DNA from: Tolypothrix bouteillei VB521301
GTDB taxonomy: Bacteria; Cyanobacteriota; Cyanobacteriia; Cyanobacteriales; Nostocaceae
Assembly: GCF_000760695.4 (NCBI RefSeq)
Contig: NZ_JHEG04000001.1
Coordinates: 7,154,478-7,218,477 of the forward strand
Direction of reading: 5' to 3'
Length of the DNA: 64,000 nucleotides
The translations under genes and the position numbers were made by a program. A model generated the notes under the pieces. That model worked only from the letters and a program-made list of their open reading frames with translations, ran no database searches and was not told the origin of the DNA. Positions 1 through 7,940 of this stretch are shown in pieces (the stretch's first letter is position 1; the number at the start of each line of letters is the position of its first letter).

Positions 1-1
1 C

Positions 2-88
2 CCTTTACCATACGTATGGAGTGAAGCGCTAATTCATAAATTACGGGAAGAGATGGAAAAAGTAAAAAATACAGTAGCTACTAATTAA
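2..88 (+). CDS. 3' end of an unidentified gene, probably CRISPR-associated
   Basis: An open frame enters from the left edge and stops at TAA 86-88, giving 28 residues that end in a charged helix (KLREEMEKVKNT). Only 9 bp separate it from the RAMP gene that follows, so it is probably in the same operon. By position it could be the end of a Cas10 or another type III subunit. The fragment is too short to identify. Confidence 0.5.
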   Translation, partial: PLPYVWSEALIHKLREEMEKVKNTVATN

Positions 89-97
89 CACCCAATT

Positions 98-1105
98 ATG
101 CACAAACAATTAGTTAATCAATGTATTCTCAATATTACTATTATTCCTACTAGCCCTATCTTAATAAAATCTGGTTTGGAAAGTGCAGATCCAACAAAAC
201 CAAACATGAATTTTGTAGAAACGTATCATCAAGGAAGCCCCACTATTTACCTTCCCGGTAGTTCCTTGAAGGGGGCGATTCGCGCTCATGCTGAAAGGAT
301 TGTGAGAACTTTAGGTCATCCAGATTATGATAAACCTATTAACTCTTCACTCATTTGGGCGAATAATCCTTTAGATGACGAATACGATTACTTGTATGAA
401 AATCCACAAGATAAAGAATACCTAAAAAAGAAATTACCAGCACAGAGTATTTATAAAGAATCATCATTTACAGACCAAATATTTGGGAACAAATTCATTG
501 CTAGTCGTTTGCGAATTGAAGATGCGTATCCCAACAAGTCACAACCTTTGAGAATAGAACAACGAAATGGTGTTGCAATCGATAGGGTATTTGGTTCGGT
601 TGCACATGGTCCCTTTGATTATCAAGTTTGTACAAGTGGCGCATTTAAAACCAAAATTCATTTGAAAAACTTTTCTCTAGCACAGTTAGGTTTGATTGCG
701 TTAGTATTGCGCGATTTAAATGAAGGATGGTTTGGAATTGGGTACGGAAAAACTCGCGGTTTGGGTATGGTGATGGTGGAGTATGACAGCGCTGTAGTTC
801 AATATCCTGGATGCATTTTAGAGAAAAAGGATGGTAAGATTTACAAATTTGGTAGTCAAACACCTTGGGATAAAGTTTATCTTTTAGGTGCGGGGGAATT
901 TTTAAAAGGCAATAAAAAAAATCCTTATGGTTTTCCGCAAGACGATAAATACGAAATTACTATAGTGAAACCAACATCAATGGAATATGGTTTTGGCGTG
1001 CAAATGCTTTGGGAAGAACCAACAGAGATTCAGGAATTATTTATGCACTCCGTTGCTGCTTGGAGTAAGTTGTTAGAACAGGGAGGTGCTGTATGTGCTT
1101 CGTAG
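98..1105 (+). CDS. RAMP superfamily (Cas7/Csm3-like) type III CRISPR protein
   Basis: This 335-residue protein has the hallmarks of a type III backbone RAMP subunit. GSSLKGAIRAHAE near residues 54-66 is the motif found in Csm3/Cmr4-like Cas7 proteins. A segment around residues 170-185 reads GVAIDRVFGSVAHGP, and a glycine-rich turn follows (FGIGYGKTRGLG, about 212-223). Such subunits polymerise along crRNA, and in Csm3 an aspartate in an N-terminal loop cuts target RNA. Asp31 (SADP) lies at a comparable place, but that assignment is inference. It resembles the cyanobacterial RAMP family often called SSO1426-like. The 3' end overlaps the next gene by 13 bp, indicating an operon. The exact subtype (III-B or III-D) cannot be decided here. 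Confidence 0.85.
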   Translation: MHKQLVNQCILNITIIPTSPILIKSGLESADPTKPNMNFVETYHQGSPTIYLPGSSLKGAIRAHAERIVRTLGHPDYDKPINSSLIWANNPLDDEYDYLYENPQDKEYLKKKLPAQSIYKESSFTDQIFGNKFIASRLRIEDAYPNKSQPLRIEQRNGVAIDRVFGSVAHGPFDYQVCTSGAFKTKIHLKNFSLAQLGLIALVLRDLNEGWFGIGYGKTRGLGMVMVEYDSAVVQYPGCILEKKDGKIYKFGSQTPWDKVYLLGAGEFLKGNKKNPYGFPQDDKYEITIVKPTSMEYGFGVQMLWEEPTEIQELFMHSVAAWSKLLEQGGAVCAS

Positions 1106-1620
1106 GGTTCAATCAGCAGCCTTTGTCTAAAGAAAAATTACTTGAGTTGCTGGACAAGCATTCAACACTACCTAGCTATTACTTTCTACGCTGGAAACAT
1201 CGGGTAGGGGGATTTTGGGAACGACGTAACGAAAAGTTTGGTAACATAGAAGATGATATACGCGAGCGCTTAAAAAATAACCTCCCAAAAAATTCTCTCC
1301 AAAATAATCCCACACCAGAACCCACGGAAACCTTTCCCAGTCCAGAAGGACAATTATTTAACTCAATCCTAGAGATACGTTGGAAAAGACAGAAAGGAGA
1401 ATATCAAGTCTTGGTTCTTAGTTCCAAAGACACAGAAGCTGATTTTACGCCGATTCAACGCAATTGGGAAATTTTAGAGCAAAATGCACTGACTCATTCT
1501 CCAACTGAAACTCGTTTTCCTAAAGGCTTGAATACCGAACAACTGAATATTGCTCAACGCTATTTTCGAGATAGTCATACCGCTACAGTTCATTTTGTTG
1601 CATTAACGGTGAAAAATTAA
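1093..1620 (+). CDS. Small protein inside the type III CRISPR operon, function unknown
   Basis: The 175-residue product is translated from an ATG 13 bp inside the preceding RAMP gene and ends 1 bp before the next one, so it clearly belongs to the cas operon. It has a Trp/Arg-rich N-terminal third (YYFLRWKHRVGGFWERR), a Pro/Asn-rich low-complexity stretch near residues 65-85, and a mixed C-terminal part with EIRWKRQKGEYQVLVLS. It lacks the GSSLKG and Gly-rich RAMP signatures. Size and position would suit an accessory III-D subunit such as Csx19. I could not confirm that family from sequence. Confidence 0.7.
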   Translation: MCFVGFNQQPLSKEKLLELLDKHSTLPSYYFLRWKHRVGGFWERRNEKFGNIEDDIRERLKNNLPKNSLQNNPTPEPTETFPSPEGQLFNSILEIRWKRQKGEYQVLVLSSKDTEADFTPIQRNWEILEQNALTHSPTETRFPKGLNTEQLNIAQRYFRDSHTATVHFVALTVKN

Positions 1621-1621
1621 G

Positions 1622-2689
1622 ATGGCTAATAACTCTTATCGTTCGACTAATTCCAGTAATTTCAACCAACAACGCGGACCCAGACCATACGACTTTGTCT
1701 ATTTTTCTACTAAATCACCTAGTGTAAATAAACCTCCCGGACATCATAAATATTTACACGAGCGCATACACGGTACTTTATTTTTGACCCTAAAAGTCCA
1801 AACCATGGTGCATATTTCAACTGGAACAGTGCTAATGGGAAGCGATATTAACAGGGAAGAGATTCCTTTAATCAAAACTATGGTTCAAGGAATTGACGAC
1901 GAACTCATCATTCAAGGTAGTTCTCTAAAAGGTTGCATTCGTTCAATTTATGAGGCAATTACTAACAGTCGCGTAGGAGTCAAGCCTAAAAAGCCGAGTG
2001 AATACCCAGAAGAACGTTTACCAGCCAAAGAGAAAAATCAACTTTGTCCAGCAAGTATAGTTTTTGGTGCGTCTGGTGACAGATGGGGATGGCAAGGATT
2101 AGTTTCAATTCAGGATGCTTATTGTGAAATGACTGGTTTTGAAGTTGGTTTCATGTCCAATCTTTGGCGACCTAGACCAGAAGAGAATGATATATACTAT
2201 TTTAAAGATAAATCTGGAAAGAAAAAAGCGGTCGGGTGGAAATTTTATTACAATATGAAATATGCTCTTGATAAAGGTGAAGGTAATGGTGTTCCCGCCC
2301 AAGTAGCGTTTAAAAATGATGAATTTATAACTCAATTAAATTTTAGAAATCTCAAATCAGAAGAATTAGGAGCATTGCTAATTGCTTTAGGTCAAGACAA
2401 CAAATATCCTATAATTTTGAAATTGGGTGCTGGTAAACCAGTCGGGCTGGGAAGCATGATAGTAGAAATTACAGAAGCTGATCTTTTACAAAACCAATCG
2501 GATTTACGTACTCGTTATTCCTCTTTTGAAAGACTATCCAATCAATTTTTAACTGGAGAATCTCTAAAAATCTTTATAGGAAATACAGTTCAAAAAGCTC
2601 ATGAAAACTTAATTGATAAATCAAAATTAGAAGAATTATCTAATATCCTCAATCCTTCCACTCATTTTGCCCCTCATGAAAGCTATTAA
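1622..2689 (+). CDS. Second RAMP superfamily (Cas7-like) type III CRISPR protein
   Basis: This 355-residue RAMP protein has an N-terminal extension of about 50 residues rich in Ser, Asn, Arg and Pro. Then come a first strand (LFLTLKVQTMVHIS), the conserved QGSSLKGCIRSIYE motif near residues 98-111, and a C-terminal Gly-rich loop (LGAGKPVGLGS). SIVFGASG near residue 145 is also typical. Asp75 (MGSDIN) sits in the loop where Csm3-like subunits carry their RNA-cleaving aspartate; this is inference. The start codon lies 1 bp after the previous stop. With the first RAMP gene it would form part of a type III effector backbone. No Cas10, Cas1, Cas2 or Cas6 is visible, so the rest must lie to the left or elsewhere. 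Confidence 0.85.
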   Translation: MANNSYRSTNSSNFNQQRGPRPYDFVYFSTKSPSVNKPPGHHKYLHERIHGTLFLTLKVQTMVHISTGTVLMGSDINREEIPLIKTMVQGIDDELIIQGSSLKGCIRSIYEAITNSRVGVKPKKPSEYPEERLPAKEKNQLCPASIVFGASGDRWGWQGLVSIQDAYCEMTGFEVGFMSNLWRPRPEENDIYYFKDKSGKKKAVGWKFYYNMKYALDKGEGNGVPAQVAFKNDEFITQLNFRNLKSEELGALLIALGQDNKYPIILKLGAGKPVGLGSMIVEITEADLLQNQSDLRTRYSSFERLSNQFLTGESLKIFIGNTVQKAHENLIDKSKLEELSNILNPSTHFAPHESY

Positions 2690-2824
2690 GTAAGTCAGCA
2701 CAATTAAAGTTAACTAGTGAGGAGCGTTATTTATCAATAGTCATTTGTCGTTGGTAAAGATTTTTAGGAATGTTTACATTTTGTAATATAGTTCAATTTA
2801 TTTGTACATAGCTACTTAATTAAA

Positions 2825-3556
2825 ATGAAAAGTAATAGCGATCGCATTATTTACAATATGACTGATAAATATCTTCAGTTAGCCCACAAAATTGCTGTCA
2901 CTTTAATTAGAGAACAAGATAATATTGAAGCAGGTGAAAAAGGTATTATTACTGAGGTAGGAAAATTAACCACTTATCTGAACTACAAAATCAAACAAAA
3001 TATTAGTTTAAAGAAAGAAGAAAGAAAACAAATAAAATTTTTTATTTATCTTGACTCTTTAAGCGAACATAGTCAGACAATAGGACATAGTAACAAAACC
3101 ATAGCTTATTATGAAGCCATAAACGAAACTTGTAAAAACTATCTTAAAGATTATGCAAACAAGCCAGTGATTATGATGCAAATACTGGGATGGTCGCAAC
3201 GCTTAATGTATTATTACAGACAATTAGATTTATCAAATATAGACATTAATAATTTACAAATAGAGACAACAGACGAAATGCTAGGACTTACTCCTAAGTT
3301 ATCAGAGATTAACAAGATTACAGAACCGATAGTAACACAAACATCAAAAACCTTAACATTACCTCAAAAACTACAAGTTTCTAAACCTATACCTCCTCAA
3401 GTCGTAGAGTCAACACAAACAGAAACAAACAATCCACTAAAACGTCCTATATCGCCAAAACCCGCTAAACCCGTAGAAAGTCCAAAACTAGAAAAGCCAA
3501 AAGCATCAGAATCTTCAAATCCTTTCAAGCGTCCTCCAAAGAAAATCTCTAGTTAA
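2825..3556 (+). CDS. Unknown helical protein with disordered tail, CRISPR-adjacent
   Basis: I do not recognise the family. The 243-residue product has a mainly helical, charged N-terminal part (about residues 12-135) and a Thr/Pro/Lys-rich, probably disordered tail (150-243). The tail carries two near-repeats, NPLKRPISPK and NPFKRPPKK. A second Met at 2858 (MTDKYLQL) is an equally good start, because a HIP1-like GCGATCGC lies between the two. A 135-bp AT-rich gap separates it from the RAMP genes, so it may have its own promoter. Position and helical content would fit a small-subunit (Cas11-like) role, which is only a guess. Its stop codon abuts a gene relic sharing the TAGTTAACTA junction. 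Confidence 0.6.
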   Translation: MKSNSDRIIYNMTDKYLQLAHKIAVTLIREQDNIEAGEKGIITEVGKLTTYLNYKIKQNISLKKEERKQIKFFIYLDSLSEHSQTIGHSNKTIAYYEAINETCKNYLKDYANKPVIMMQILGWSQRLMYYYRQLDLSNIDINNLQIETTDEMLGLTPKLSEINKITEPIVTQTSKTLTLPQKLQVSKPIPPQVVESTQTETNNPLKRPISPKPAKPVESPKLEKPKASESSNPFKRPPKKISS

Positions 3557-3759
3557 CTACACTCCTTTTCCATAAGCAACGTAGGCGGAATCTGCAACAA
3601 TTCCAAGTAAACTTATTGAAGTTTTTGCAGGGTTTAATATTGGTGAAGCTGTTAGCTTTGGTGTTGGAGTTTGAGCAATAATGAATTCTAGAAGTGAGAC
3701 ACATTAATTAAGGGTAGCCAATCCATAGTAGATTTCACAAGCAACCTCGTTTATTATAC
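3553..3759 (-). pseudogene. Internally deleted copy of the 5025-5870 membrane-protein gene
   Basis: This stretch is about 90% identical to the two ends of the gene at 5025-5870 but lacks its middle. Sequence to 3618 matches 5022-5086. Sequence from 3619 on matches 5738 onward. The missing block corresponds to 5087-5737, 651 bp or exactly 217 codons. The copy is dead: the start codon is ACG at 3750-3748, and the Trp codon of the SHLW segment is TAG. It still carries the C-terminal AYGK coding end. Either an old duplication or a second allele has been reduced by one clean deletion. Confidence 0.88.
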
Positions 3760-3849
3760 GTCTGTTCTGTCAACTTCCTTTTTCCTGATTTATACTCATA
3801 TATTTATAATATATTGTAACATTCTTGACAATCTAAAGCAAAAAATCGT

Positions 3850-4059
3850 ATCTTTAGTGTGAGTGTGCTAATCCAAATCTACGCACTTCACTCGATCCTT
3901 GAAAACCCTATAACTTCGTTAAAGTGTGTCGATTGCATACGGTGCAAGGCTTTCAGGCTACGAAAATGACAACTTTTGGAAATTTTTTGATAAGTTTTAA
4001 GAGGTGTGTCGATTGAGGGGTCTGAAACCCTCTTCCAGTAAGGCTTCCAAGAGTGAAAT
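3850..4059 (+). promoter_or_regulatory. Probable CRISPR leader
   Basis: This AT-rich, gene-free stretch directly precedes the first, best-conserved repeat. It holds two copies of GTGTGTCGATTG (3924-3935 and 4004-4015), 80 bp apart, and a small hairpin GAGGG/CCCTC (4015-4019 with 4028-4032) just before the array. Orientation agrees with the repeats, whose 3' end ATGGAAAC would give the usual 8-nt crRNA handle on the + strand. Confidence 0.65.
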
Positions 4060-4309
4060 CTTTACACTTCCCCCGCCCCGAAAGGGGATGGAAACGAGCC
4101 GCCCTAGGCGTGCCTCAAACACCAGAGACGCTTTACACTTCCCCCGCCCCGAAAGGGGATGGAAACAGGACTGTGTACATTGCGAATGCATCTACTCAGT
4201 TGGCTTGACACTTCCCCCGCCCCAAAAGGGGATGGAAACTTAACTTTAGCTTCTCCACCATTAATTGAACTTTCTTTACACTTCCCCCGCCCCGAAACGG
4301 GATGGAAAC
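4060..4309 (+). CRISPR. Short type III CRISPR array: 4 repeats, 3 spacers
   Basis: Four 36-bp repeats lie at 4060-4095, 4131-4166, 4204-4239 and 4274-4309, with spacers of 35, 37 and 34 bp. Each repeat starts CTTTACACTTCCCCC, has a CCCC-GAAA-GGGG hairpin core and ends ATGGAAAC. Repeats 1 and 2 are identical. Repeat 3 has two changes (CTTGACAC and CCCCAAAAGGGG). Repeat 4 has one (GAAACGGG), which breaks the stem. Degeneracy on the right marks the leader-distal end and agrees with a leader on the left. I saw no match of a spacer to this window. Confidence 0.95.
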
Positions 4310-4434
4310 AAAGGACAATTCAGACATTCCTGTTCCCCGTTTTCCCCTTTTTGTTGACTCCAAGCAATTACTCCTGGATTTGGTTGAGGGCGAACCAGTT
4401 CGCTGATGATATTGGTGTCACATAGAAAGGTCAT
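4310..4434 (-). pseudogene. VapC-type PIN toxin, 5' fragment cut off by the CRISPR array
   Basis: Reading leftward from ATG at 4434-4432 gives MTFLCDTNIISELVRP, the typical start of a VapC PIN ribonuclease with the first catalytic Asp in the LCDTN motif. Family-like sequence continues to about residue 28 (WSQQ). It then loses similarity and runs straight into the last CRISPR repeat. About 100 C-terminal residues, including the other acidic active-site positions, are missing. The matching antitoxin relic lies immediately upstream. Confidence 0.75.
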
Positions 4435-4474
4435 GGTGCTAATCGATCAATGGATTGAACCGCTCTTACCGATC

Positions 4475-4716
4475 TTACCGAGCAGGAATTTCCAAGGTGT
4501 AGTCTTCCTCTACACAGATCTGACGTAATTCGGCAAAGGCATTAGCTAGGGAGTATTTATGATGTTGGTTTTTCCATTCCAGTAATTCTTGGAATAGTTC
4601 TGGCTCTACCACAGCTGTAACCAGTCGCTCCCGATCGTAAATTAGTTGAGGCTCTTCACAGCATCGTCGATTAGTTGAGAGAACTGCTGTTGGGCTTGCT
4701 CAATTTTCCAGTTCAT
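4475..4716 (-). pseudogene. Phd/YefM-like antitoxin with a 1-bp frameshift
   Basis: From ATG 4716-4714 the frame begins MNWKIEQAQQQFSQLIDDAV, a typical Phd/YefM-type N-terminus, then stops after SLN. Adding one base at about 4656 restores EEPQLIYDRERLVTAVV and a continuous product ending LEIPAR at TAA 4477-4475. The gene was the first of a toxin-antitoxin pair with the PIN fragment to its left. Both are disrupted. Confidence 0.75.
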
Positions 4717-4774
4717 AGACTTGAGTTACTTGCAATCGCTAAGACAAAAGTCATTTCATCACAAGATGAATATT

Positions 4775-5018
4775 CTACTCTTCATCCTCTGTTTTTACTG
4801 TTACTGTATCTAACTCAGCTTCTAAATTCTCGATAGTCGGTAAATTGTTGTCCATACCATTGGCATTCTTTGATATCTTTAACAGCGTCTGAAATACGGA
4901 CATTATAGTTCCAAGGAATTTGTACAACAACCTGTTGCACGAATTGTTCATCTGAGTATACTTCTGCAAACGCCCGCATATACTTAAGATTCCGTGTGGA
5001 AAGGTTCTTCGATTGATT
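4775..5018 (-). pseudogene. Remnant of a YhcG/DUF1016-type PD-(D/E)XK nuclease gene
   Basis: One - strand frame reads NLKYMRAFAEVYSDEQFVQQ followed by IPWNYNVR, which matches the conserved N-terminal part of DUF1016/YhcG proteins. The frame ends after TDYREF. A different frame continues with NLPTIENLEAELD and an acidic end at the TAG 4777-4775, like the C-terminus of the same family. The middle, including the nuclease domain, is gone. The 64-residue frame at 4775-4969 is therefore not a gene. Confidence 0.65.
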
Positions 5019-5024
5019 AGTTAA

Positions 5025-5870
5025 CTATACTCTTTTTCCATAAGCAACGTAAGCAGAATCTGCAACAATTCCAAGCAAACTTATTGGTGAATTGACAGGA
5101 ATATAATAATAATTAACCCGTGTTGACAAATTATCTATTTCTCTAAATCTTCCCTTAACATAAATTACCAAAACAGTATTTTTATCCAACCAATTCAATA
5201 CTAAGTCAATTTGTTCTTTTACCTTAGCCTCTAGCTTATTATCGGCATCATCTTTTGATAATCCAACGAATTCCTGCCCTTCTAATAACTTAGAATTTAT
5301 TAAATCTAAAACAAAAATATCCCCGACTGGCTTTTTAGGTTTTTTCCTTTGATGCCAATACTCAACCTTATCAAAACCTCTTGTACGCAATAGCTTACAA
5401 TCTTCCGGTTCCATTGCATCATCGCTAGGTGAATAATAATCTACAATCGTCGAACCAATCACTCTTTCACGCTGCAAAGAACGCTTGACACTCTCAACTT
5501 CAGACTGGACTAAATCTGTGATTTTATTCTCTACTTCTCGATTAATTAATTGACTAGCTAATTTTTTTGCCTCATCTAAATTCTTACCTACAGCATAAGC
5601 CAAAAATCCACCTAAAAATGTAAATGCTATTAAGACAAGTTGCATTGCAGTGACAAATCTGTTAAAACTTTCACCTAGTTGACCATTTGTCGCTTTTAAA
5701 AACTCTAACTGACTTTTGAGCAATTCAAGTTCACTAGAAGTTTTTGCAGGGTTTAATATTGGTGAAGCTGTTGGCGTTGGTGTTGGAGTTTGAGCAATAA
5801 TTAAATTCCAGAGGTGAGACATATCAATTGAGGCTAGCCAATCCATAATAGATTTTACAAGCGACTTCAT
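5025..5870 (-). CDS. Single-pass membrane protein with coiled coil and C-terminal alpha/beta domain
   Basis: The 281-residue product has a short N-terminal segment, a Pro/Thr linker (TPTPTPTASP), a helical stretch, one clear transmembrane segment near residues 76-95 (LVLIAFTFLGGFLAYAVG) and a charged coiled coil (about 96-140). A C-terminal alpha/beta domain carries strands such as GDIFVLDL and TVLVIYVKG, then ends VADSAYVAYGKRV. I do not recognise the family. It lies downstream of the CHAT-SAVED gene on the same strand, 295 bp away, and a deleted copy lies beyond the CRISPR array. It could be an effector or the substrate of the neighbouring protease; both ideas are inference. Confidence 0.75.
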   Translation of the reverse strand: MKSLVKSIMDWLASIDMSHLWNLIIAQTPTPTPTASPILNPAKTSSELELLKSQLEFLKATNGQLGESFNRFVTAMQLVLIAFTFLGGFLAYAVGKNLDEAKKLASQLINREVENKITDLVQSEVESVKRSLQRERVIGSTIVDYYSPSDDAMEPEDCKLLRTRGFDKVEYWHQRKKPKKPVGDIFVLDLINSKLLEGQEFVGLSKDDADNKLEAKVKEQIDLVLNWLDKNTVLVIYVKGRFREIDNLSTRVNYYYIPVNSPISLLGIVADSAYVAYGKRV

Positions 5871-6053
5871 TTATTATACATTCATGGGTTAACGAGAGTA
5901 AATCTTTGATGAGACACCGTAATTCGCAATTGTCGGTTTTACTACCAATTAAGAGGACTTTTCAAACATCCTCTTAGCGATTGCATTAAAAAATCACGTA
6001 TCAGTTGGTGAAGGCATAATCAAATTACACCAGCACAAATAATGAGCGAGAGA

Positions 6054-6118
6054 TGAAGATTGGTTTTTGCGGTTCTAGACTGCAAGAGTAGAAAATCACC
6101 ACTCCGTACCAATCTTCA
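6054..6118. repeat. Inverted repeat between the CHAT-SAVED and membrane-protein genes
   Basis: Perfect 11-bp arms TGAAGATTGGT (6054-6064) and ACCAATCTTCA (6108-6118) enclose a second, one-mismatch stem (TTGCGGT with ACTGCAA). It could act as a transcript-processing or termination structure after the CHAT-SAVED gene. No T-tract follows on the - strand. Confidence 0.5.
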
Positions 6119-6165
6119 TACAGTGATAGATTGTGATACAGGTATAAGCACGTGCCTTTGAATTA

Positions 6166-7476
6166 TTAACCCGTACAAAGTTTGACTGAAGGTTGGTATT
6201 TTTCTGCAACACGCTCGTAACAAATGACATCACCAATACATCGTAATCGCTGACCTAAGAAGAAACAAAAACTCATCGGAGCAAATAAAACTAAGTGTGT
6301 GCTGCTTGCACGGTATTTTTGGCGAGTTTCGCGAATAATTTCTTTAGCATGAATTGTGAGTGCAGTTGCATCTGCATTAGAACTAATTGCTCTTTCTCCA
6401 ATACCAGCTTCTGGTTCTGCATAAACAACAGCACTAAGTGGAATGGGTGAATCTTGACGTAGTTGTTCTATATCTCTTGATGCATTACCTGTGATTCCCA
6501 ATGCAACTAAAATGTCTTCTCCAGCTTCGCCATCTTCTTTGACAATTTTAAACTTTGCTGTTGACGCACTAATATCCGATCGCCACAATTCGTTTTGTCC
6601 TATGGTTCTTTGTTCTACTTGCAAGGTATATCCTCTAGTATCTTGAAAAACATGACCAATGACCACGGCTGCTGAAAGAGGGAGCTTACCTCGAATATCA
6701 ACAGTTAATTCAGTATGTCCTTGGGAAACTTGTTCTCGTACTTGTTCCAAATTAGGGAGTAAAATGTTTTTCCAAGTTTCTTGGTTAGCAATACGACGGG
6801 GTCCAGACGCACTCTCAAGGCTAAAATATTCTGTCCAGTCCAGTTCAACAGTGGGTAAGTTGTCATACATTTGCTTGACCCAACCATGTATCCAAAGGCG
6901 GACTCTAGTCTGCTTTTTCAAAATAGGAATATCTGCTTGGTCTATTCCTGCTAGTGAAATGCTGTTGCGACCCAAATTATAAGCGAATTCATAGCCTCTA
7001 CCCGCTCCCAAGGCATCATAAAAGCCAGCAGCAAATTCAATAGCAGTGAGATCGTTAATGGATTGCTTCATTCCAATGACATAATCAATGTGCTGTGCAA
7101 TCGCTTTTGCTTGGACTTCTGAATAACAAGCATTTAGGAGCACGCATTCTACCTTGTCTGCAAATAATTTAAATAGTTCTGCCAAAGCATAGGTGCTGAC
7201 AAATTTAACTTCACCTGTATTGTCATCTTTCAATACTAGCCCTTCTTCTCCCATTCCATGTCCACAAAAGTGAACGATTTGGGGATTTTCTCTCAATATT
7301 GCCCGCCGTAATTCTCTGTGAGTGATAGCACCGCACGCTCTTAACTCAAATTGGTCGCGTTGTTGAGCCCGTTCTATTGCCGTTTCGATTTCTCGGACTT
7401 CTTCATCTAAGCGCAGACGGGTGATGTTTGTAGGGTTAGCTGAGAGAATTAAGATACGTTTTGGACTGTTAGTCAT
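6166..7476 (-). CDS. CHAT-SAVED protein: caspase-like protease with cyclic-oligonucleotide sensor
   Basis: The 436-residue protein starts with a CHAT (caspase-like) domain, about residues 5-190. It has the catalytic pair His73 in HFCGHG and Cys117 in LLNACYS. The C-terminal part (about 195-436) is a SAVED domain: VDIRGKLPLSAAVVIGHVF, then HLVLFAPMSFCFFLG and a final YQPSVKL are its characteristic segments. SAVED domains bind cyclic oligoadenylates or other CD-NTase nucleotides. SAVED-CHAT proteases of type III CRISPR systems are activated by cA3 and cleave partner proteins. Type III RAMP genes and an array sit 3-6 kb away, supporting that link. The 139-residue gene lies 44 bp upstream on the same strand and the membrane protein 295 bp downstream. 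Domain calls are secure; substrate and ligand are not. Confidence 0.9.
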   Translation of the reverse strand: MTNSPKRILILSANPTNITRLRLDEEVREIETAIERAQQRDQFELRACGAITHRELRRAILRENPQIVHFCGHGMGEEGLVLKDDNTGEVKFVSTYALAELFKLFADKVECVLLNACYSEVQAKAIAQHIDYVIGMKQSINDLTAIEFAAGFYDALGAGRGYEFAYNLGRNSISLAGIDQADIPILKKQTRVRLWIHGWVKQMYDNLPTVELDWTEYFSLESASGPRRIANQETWKNILLPNLEQVREQVSQGHTELTVDIRGKLPLSAAVVIGHVFQDTRGYTLQVEQRTIGQNELWRSDISASTAKFKIVKEDGEAGEDILVALGITGNASRDIEQLRQDSPIPLSAVVYAEPEAGIGERAISSNADATALTIHAKEIIRETRQKYRASSTHLVLFAPMSFCFFLGQRLRCIGDVICYERVAEKYQPSVKLCTG

Positions 7477-7520
7477 AGGTTAATATTATCAGAGCTAAAA
7501 ATTTTAATTACGAGATGCAG

Positions 7521-7940
7521 TCATTTAGATTTTCCATAAGCAGATGCAGGGGATACTAGAATCGCCCCATCCTTTTCCAAGGCTTTAGCAAATTCATTAC
7601 GGTCTGAGTGATTTGCATCAAATATCATCACAGTTTGATAGGAATTATTACATTCAGGGAAATTAGATTTGATAATTACATAAGAAGGACTTCCCAACTC
7701 ACCACATACATGAGGATTTCCTTTATCTTGTCCGTTGACTTTGCGTTTAACCTTGTATCTACCATTACTGTAAAGTTTTTGTAACTCTTTGCCAATAACC
7801 TCCAATTTGTCGTCATTTTGATACCAGTTACTAATCTTTTCTAGATGTTTCATCTCTGGCTGAAGACAAGGGATAAGATAAATCTTTGTATTAAGATCTA
7901 AAACATCATTCACGTACTTCTGGTGATTGTAGTAGTGCAT
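7521..7940 (-). CDS. Small unknown protein upstream of the CHAT-SAVED gene, possibly frameshifted
   Basis: The 139-residue frame has no family I recognise. Its C-terminal half has strands (SYVIIKSNF, TVMIFDA) and the end ILVSPASAYGKSK, reminiscent of the AYGK ending of the membrane protein at 5025-5870. A second frame starts at ATG 7965-7963 and reads MNFYQRKLYALLQSPEVRE before a TGA at 7908-7906. A one-base shift would join it smoothly to NDVLDLNTKIYL. The real gene may thus start at 7965 and be frameshifted, or the two frames may be unrelated. It ends 44 bp before the CHAT-SAVED start, so cotranscription is likely. Confidence 0.55.
   Translation of the reverse strand: MHYYNHQKYVNDVLDLNTKIYLIPCLQPEMKHLEKISNWYQNDDKLEVIGKELQKLYSNGRYKVKRKVNGQDKGNPHVCGELGSPSYVIIKSNFPECNNSYQTVMIFDANHSDRNEFAKALEKDGAILVSPASAYGKSK

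Noticed and set aside
1..3556. Full type III interference module in the window
   Set aside because: Cas10, Cas6 and adaptation genes are not visible; only RAMP genes and accessories are present, so completeness cannot be claimed.
3997..4425. Open frames of 64 to 88 residues across 3997-4425 on both strands
   Set aside because: They run through the CRISPR repeats and repeat the same translated words; they are array artefacts.
4775..4969. 64-residue frame MQKYTQMNNSCNRLL
   Set aside because: The other frame of this stretch matches YhcG/DUF1016, so this frame is mostly out of register with the former gene.
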